DNA from: Pseudomonas caricapapayae
GTDB taxonomy: Bacteria; Pseudomonadota; Gammaproteobacteria; Pseudomonadales; Pseudomonadaceae
Assembly: GCF_001400735.1 (NCBI RefSeq)
Contig: NZ_LJPW01000172.1
Location: forward strand, 41,032-105,031
Reading direction: 5' to 3'
Length of the DNA: 64,000 nt
Shown: piece by piece, positions 60,536 to 64,000 of the stretch
How positions within the stretch are numbered: position 1 is the stretch's first letter
Layout: each line of letters begins with the position of its first letter
Position numbers and translations under genes: made by a program
Notes under the pieces: model-generated
The model's input: only the letters and a program-made list of their open reading frames with translations
Told to the model about the DNA's origin: nothing
Databases searched by the model: none

Positions 60536-61825
60536 ATGCGCGCAGAGTTGAACAAAGGCCTTATCGACTTCCTGAAGGCTTCTCCCACCCCGTTTCACGC
60601 CACCGCCACCCTCGTGCAACACTTCGAAGCCGCTGGCTTTCAACGGCTGGATGAACGTGATACCTGGGCAATAGAAACCGGAGGTCGTTACTTCGTCACC
60701 CGTAATGACTCTTCTATCGTCGCCTTCCGCATGGGCCGGCAGTCGCCACTCACAGGCGGTATTCGCATGGTCGGCGCACACACCGACAGCCCTTGCCTGC
60801 GGGTCAAGCCACAACCGGAACTGCAACGCCAGGGCTTTTGGCAACTGGGTGTAGAAGTATACGGCGGTGCGCTTCTGGCACCGTGGTTTGACCGTGATCT
60901 GTCGTTGGCTGGTCGCGTTACCTTCCGCCGCGACGGCAAGGTCGAAAGCCAGTTGATCGATTTCAAACTGCCGATTGCCGTGATTCCCAATCTGGCCATT
61001 CACTTGAACCGCACCGCCAATGAAGGCTGGGCGATCAATGCGCAAAACGAACTGCCACCGATCCTCGCGCAAGTGGCTGGTGACGAACGTGCAGACTTCC
61101 GTGCGCTGCTGACTGATCAACTGGCTCGCGAGCACGGGCTAAACGCGGACGTGGTGCTCGATTACGAGTTGAGTTTCTACGACACCCAGAGCGCCGCAGT
61201 TGTCGGCCTCAATGGTGACTTCCTGGCAGGCGCACGTCTGGATAACCTGCTCTCGTGTTTCGCCGGAATGCAGGCGCTGCTCTCTACCGAGAGTGACGAA
61301 ACCGCTCTGCTGGTATGCACTGATCATGAGGAAGTCGGCTCGTCGTCGACCTGTGGCGCAGACGGTGCAATGCTGGAGCAGATCGTCCAGCGCCTTCTGC
61401 CGAGCAGCGAAGACTACGTACGAACCATTCAGAAGTCGCTGCTGATATCGGCCGATAACGCCCACGGCATACACCCCAACTATGCTGACAAGCACGACGC
61501 CAATCATGGTCCAAAGCTCAATGCTGGGCCGGTGATCAAGGTAAACAGCAATCAGCGTTACGCCACCAACAGTGAAACCGCCGGTTTCTTCCGCCATCTG
61601 TGCATGGCTGAAGAAGTTCCGGTGCAGAGCTTCGTGGTACGCAGTGACATGGCGTGCGGCTCGACCATCGGACCGATTACCGCCAGCCATCTGGGTATCC
61701 GCACGGTAGACATCGGCTTGCCGACATTTGCCATGCACTCGATTCGCGAACTGGCCGGCAGCCACGATCTGGCGCACCTGGTCAAAGTATTGAGCGCGTT
61801 CTATGCCAGCCACGAGCTGCCATAA
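60536..61825 (+). CDS. apeB: M18-family aminopeptidase
   Basis: The ATG at 60536 gives MRAELNKGLIDFLKASPTPF and 429 residues, normal for this zinc aminopeptidase. Metal sites lie in VGAHTDSPCLRVKPQP, GARLDNLLSCFAGMQALL, CTDHEEVGSSSTCGADG and in the C-terminal MHSIRELAGSHDL region. It removes acidic or other N-terminal residues from peptides in the cytoplasm. The gene follows rluA, as in other Pseudomonas. Confidence 0.94.
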   Translation: MRAELNKGLIDFLKASPTPFHATATLVQHFEAAGFQRLDERDTWAIETGGRYFVTRNDSSIVAFRMGRQSPLTGGIRMVGAHTDSPCLRVKPQPELQRQGFWQLGVEVYGGALLAPWFDRDLSLAGRVTFRRDGKVESQLIDFKLPIAVIPNLAIHLNRTANEGWAINAQNELPPILAQVAGDERADFRALLTDQLAREHGLNADVVLDYELSFYDTQSAAVVGLNGDFLAGARLDNLLSCFAGMQALLSTESDETALLVCTDHEEVGSSSTCGADGAMLEQIVQRLLPSSEDYVRTIQKSLLISADNAHGIHPNYADKHDANHGPKLNAGPVIKVNSNQRYATNSETAGFFRHLCMAEEVPVQSFVVRSDMACGSTIGPITASHLGIRTVDIGLPTFAMHSIRELAGSHDLAHLVKVLSAFYASHELP

Positions 61826-62096
61826 CGGAGCCCATAGCCACTGAGGCAATCATCGACATTGCGGGGCGCGGCCAACAGCCCCCGCATGTGGGTGCTCATG
61901 CGCGGTAAAATGCGCGTCGAATACACTACAATTTTGCCAATGACCTAAAAAAGAAGGCAGACGTTATCTGCTTTTTGCTCGGCATTATTGCAAAGGGCAT
62001 CACGTATTCGTTATAAAGGGACTTCATGTCCCGCGCCACCGACGTACCCTGTCGATGTTTCAGTCGTCGATTATTCGTCTTCTCCAGCGACGTGAC
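61826..62096. other. intergenic region between apeB and the ice nucleation gene
   Basis: No convincing gene lies here. At 62055 an ATG opens MFQSSIIRLLQRRD, which reads like the start of a real protein but has no clear ribosome site. This reading reaches the ice nucleation gene after 14 codons and then loses its character. It may be the remnant of a gene cut by the arrival of the ice nucleation gene. A small GGGAC/GTCCC hairpin lies at 62019-62033. Confidence 0.35.
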
Positions 62097-64000
62097 TCAG
62101 GTATCGTCCTCGTCGGTTTTATGGACAATATCGTCATCTTCATTCATGTAATACGGGAGATCGGCTTCCACACCGTTTTCTCCGGTTTTGGCAACCAGCT
62201 GCCGATAGCGCTTACCATCCCAACGTCTGAACACGAGGGTAGAGTCTTCGCCCGCCGAAAGCGTTGAACCTTCACTGCCAATAAGTCTGCTGCGAGCACC
62301 CGCCGTCAGAACACTGTTCTTGCCGGCGGTCAATCTGCTTTGGTCACCCGCCATTAACGTGCAATCGTGCCCACCGGTCAGTTTGCTTCTGTCACCCGCA
62401 GTCAGATAACTGTTATTACCAGCCAGTAGTTTACTGCGGTCACCTGCCGTCTGATGACTGTCCGCACCGGCAATCAATCTGCTGCGATCACCGGCCAGTT
62501 GTACGCTGTCCGCACCCGCGATAAGTGTGCTGCGAAAACCGGCAGTCTGCGAACTGCCCTTACCGGCGATCAACATGCTTTTATGCCCGGCCACCTGAAT
62601 ACTTTCATGGCCTGCAATCAACGAACTGCCATAACTTGCAATCTGATTACTGCCGTAGCCTGCCGTCAATGTGCTGCGGATGCCCGATGTAAGACTGCTG
62701 CCATACCCCGCAATCAAAACACTGCGAAGTCCAGCGATCAGCGTACTGCCATAACCTGCCGTCAGAAAACTTCTGATCCCGCTGGTCAGGGAACTGCCAT
62801 AACCAGCGATCAATGAGCTGTCCTGCCCGGCCGTTGCCGTACTGCCGTAACCCGCGGTCAGTGAACTTCCATGCTCTGCCGTCTGCGTGCTGCCGTAGCC
62901 CGCTGTGAGCGTACTGTTATAGCCCGCCGTCTGCGTACTCCCATAACCCGCGATAAGCGAACTTTCGTAGCCCGCGGTGGAGGTACTTCCATAGCCGGTG
63001 GTGAGCGAGCTTTTTTCCTGCGCGGTTTGCGTACTGCCGTAACCGGCGGTCAACGTGCTCTCGTAACCTGCCGTTTGCGTACTGCCATAACCCGCGATCA
63101 GGGAACTTGCATAACCAGCGGTGGACGTACTTCCGTAACCTGTTACGAGGTCACTGCGCTCCTGCGCGGTTTGCGTACTGCCGTAACCGGCGGTCAATGT
63201 GCTTTCGTAACCTGCCGTCTGCGTACTGCCGTAACCCGCGATCAGGGAACTTGCATAGCCTGCGGTAGAGGTACTGCCATAGCCGGTGGTGAGCGAACTG
63301 CTGTCCTGGGCGGTTTGCGTACTGCCGTAACCGGCGGTCAATGTGCTTTCGTAACCTGCCGTCTGCGTACTGCCATAACCCGCGATAAGCGAACTGGCAT
63401 AACCCGCGGTGGAGGTACTTCCGTAACCTGTAACCAGGTCACTGTGCTCCTGTGCCGTCTGGGTACTTCCATAACCGGCGGTCAGTGTGCTTTTGAAGCT
63501 TGCGGTCTGGGTGCTTCCATATCCGGCTATCAGTGAACTGTTCGAGCCTGCCGTTGAAGTGCTGCCGTAACCTGCGACAAGATCACTGTATTCTCTGGCA
63601 GTCTGTGTACTGCCATAACCGGCGGTCAGCACACTTTTATAACTCGCAGTCTGGGTGCTGCCGTAACCTGCGATCAGCGAACTGCTTGAACCTGCTGTTC
63701 CGGTACTGCCGTAGCCCGCAATCAGGTCACTACCGTCCCTGGCCGTCTGAGTGCTCCCATACCCAGCAGTCAGGATGCTTTTATGCCCCGCTGTCTGTGT
63801 GCTGCCATAACCCGCGATGATGAAGCTCTCATGACCCGCCGTGCCGGTACTTCCATAACCTGCCGTGAGATTACTGGCAGCCCCGGCCGTTTGCGTACTG
63901 CCGTAACCTGATGTAAGCACGCTGCCCTGCCGGGCAGTCTGAGTACTGCCATAACCCGCCGTGAGCGAGCTATCGCTGCCTGAAGTCTGCGTGCTGCCAT
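62097..64000 (-). CDS. ina: ice nucleation protein, C-terminal part
   Basis: The last 634 codons or so of a Pseudomonas ice nucleation gene; the N terminus is beyond the right edge. The protein lies on the outer surface and templates ice. It consists of 16-residue coils (AGYGSTQTAGYESTLT type) with TQT motifs arranged in register, grouped in 48-residue units. Most of the last dozen coils carry Arg at position 12 (GDRSKL, GARSRL), the R-coils needed for multimer assembly. A capping domain follows (FRRWDGKRYRQLVAKTGENG). The protein ends DEDDT where known proteins continue DWIEV. Confidence 0.95.
   Translation of the reverse strand, partial: GSTQTSGSDSSLTAGYGSTQTARQGSVLTSGYGSTQTAGAASNLTAGYGSTGTAGHESFIIAGYGSTQTAGHKSILTAGYGSTQTARDGSDLIAGYGSTGTAGSSSSLIAGYGSTQTASYKSVLTAGYGSTQTAREYSDLVAGYGSTSTAGSNSSLIAGYGSTQTASFKSTLTAGYGSTQTAQEHSDLVTGYGSTSTAGYASSLIAGYGSTQTAGYESTLTAGYGSTQTAQDSSSLTTGYGSTSTAGYASSLIAGYGSTQTAGYESTLTAGYGSTQTAQERSDLVTGYGSTSTAGYASSLIAGYGSTQTAGYESTLTAGYGSTQTAQEKSSLTTGYGSTSTAGYESSLIAGYGSTQTAGYNSTLTAGYGSTQTAEHGSSLTAGYGSTATAGQDSSLIAGYGSSLTSGIRSFLTAGYGSTLIAGLRSVLIAGYGSSLTSGIRSTLTAGYGSNQIASYGSSLIAGHESIQVAGHKSMLIAGKGSSQTAGFRSTLIAGADSVQLAGDRSRLIAGADSHQTAGDRSKLLAGNNSYLTAGDRSKLTGGHDCTLMAGDQSRLTAGKNSVLTAGARSRLIGSEGSTLSAGEDSTLVFRRWDGKRYRQLVAKTGENGVEADLPYYMNEDDDIVHKTDEDDT
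62880..64000. repeat. 144-bp tandem repeats in the ice nucleation gene
   Basis: The 48-residue units of the protein appear as direct DNA repeats with a period of 144 bp. The string GTTTGCGTACTGCCGTAACC starts at 63025, 63169 and 63313, with a degenerate copy at 63457. The three middle units are the most alike; units towards 62700 and towards 64000 have diverged. Confidence 0.92.

Noticed and set aside
62454..63820. Plus-strand open frames in the ice nucleation gene, and a repeat pattern that could suggest a CRISPR array
   Set aside because: The 16-residue period is coding on the minus strand; there are no unique spacers, and the plus-strand frames only copy the repeat.

Overview
The window is chromosomal DNA of a fluorescent pseudomonad, almost certainly a member of the Pseudomonas syringae complex. 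Two things point there: a LuxR/LuxI pair of the AhlR/AhlI type, and at the right edge an ice nucleation gene made of 16-residue AGYGST repeats. Most genes are conserved housekeeping genes in the order known from Pseudomonas, joined at several points relative to P. aeruginosa PAO1 (compared from memory).

Layout. 1-11.2 kb, all minus: metZ (partial), purF, cvpA, a SPOR-domain protein, folC, accD, trpF, truA, fimV and a Usg-type homologue of aspartate-semialdehyde dehydrogenase without the catalytic Cys. 11.3-14.1 kb: a DUF1285 protein, a DUF4823 lipoprotein, a TetR regulator and a LysE-type exporter. 14.27-14.39 kb, plus: a small RNA that fits RgsA by position, size, promoter and terminator. 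14.4-24.6 kb, minus: tatD, pilZ, holB, tmk, mltG, pabC, fabF, acpP, fabG, fabD, plsX, rpmF, yceD (type IV pili, DNA replication, folate, cell wall and fatty acid synthesis). 24.7-36.2 kb: maf/yceF, sppA, a HAD phosphatase, rluC, then rne on the plus strand behind a leader of about 650 nt, then murB, kdsB, a Trm112-like protein, lpxK and exbD/exbB-like genes. 36.2-45.3 kb: comEC, a YadG/YadH-type ABC exporter, a glutathione transferase, fadE, a PA2817-family protein and a pirin.

45.4-55.3 kb is the accessory part. A stand-alone pyruvate dehydrogenase E1 (aceE type), a MarR regulator and a shortened E1 paralogue without the thiamine-diphosphate domain form a small locus; near-identical ATTGCAAT palindromes lie upstream of both E1 genes. 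Next come ahlR and ahlI, convergent with one base between their stop codons. The ahlI promoter region holds two lux-box-like palindromes in opposite orientation, one facing ahlI and one facing a five-gene operon whose neighbours all overlap: a fold-type I PLP aminotransferase, a small protein of unknown function, a DapA-family aldolase/lyase, a haem-oxygenase-like di-iron oxidase and a small Rieske ferredoxin. This looks like a quorum-sensing-controlled pathway for a small molecule, probably a modified amino acid, and is the most interesting system in the window.

55.3-64 kb: a patatin-like phospholipase, an LpxL-type acyltransferase, minCDE, an RluA-family pseudouridine synthase, a palindromic extragenic repeat, the M18 aminopeptidase apeB, and the 3' part of the ice nucleation gene, whose usual C-terminal end is missing exactly where unrelated flanking sequence begins. 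No tRNA, rRNA, insertion sequence or CRISPR array was found.
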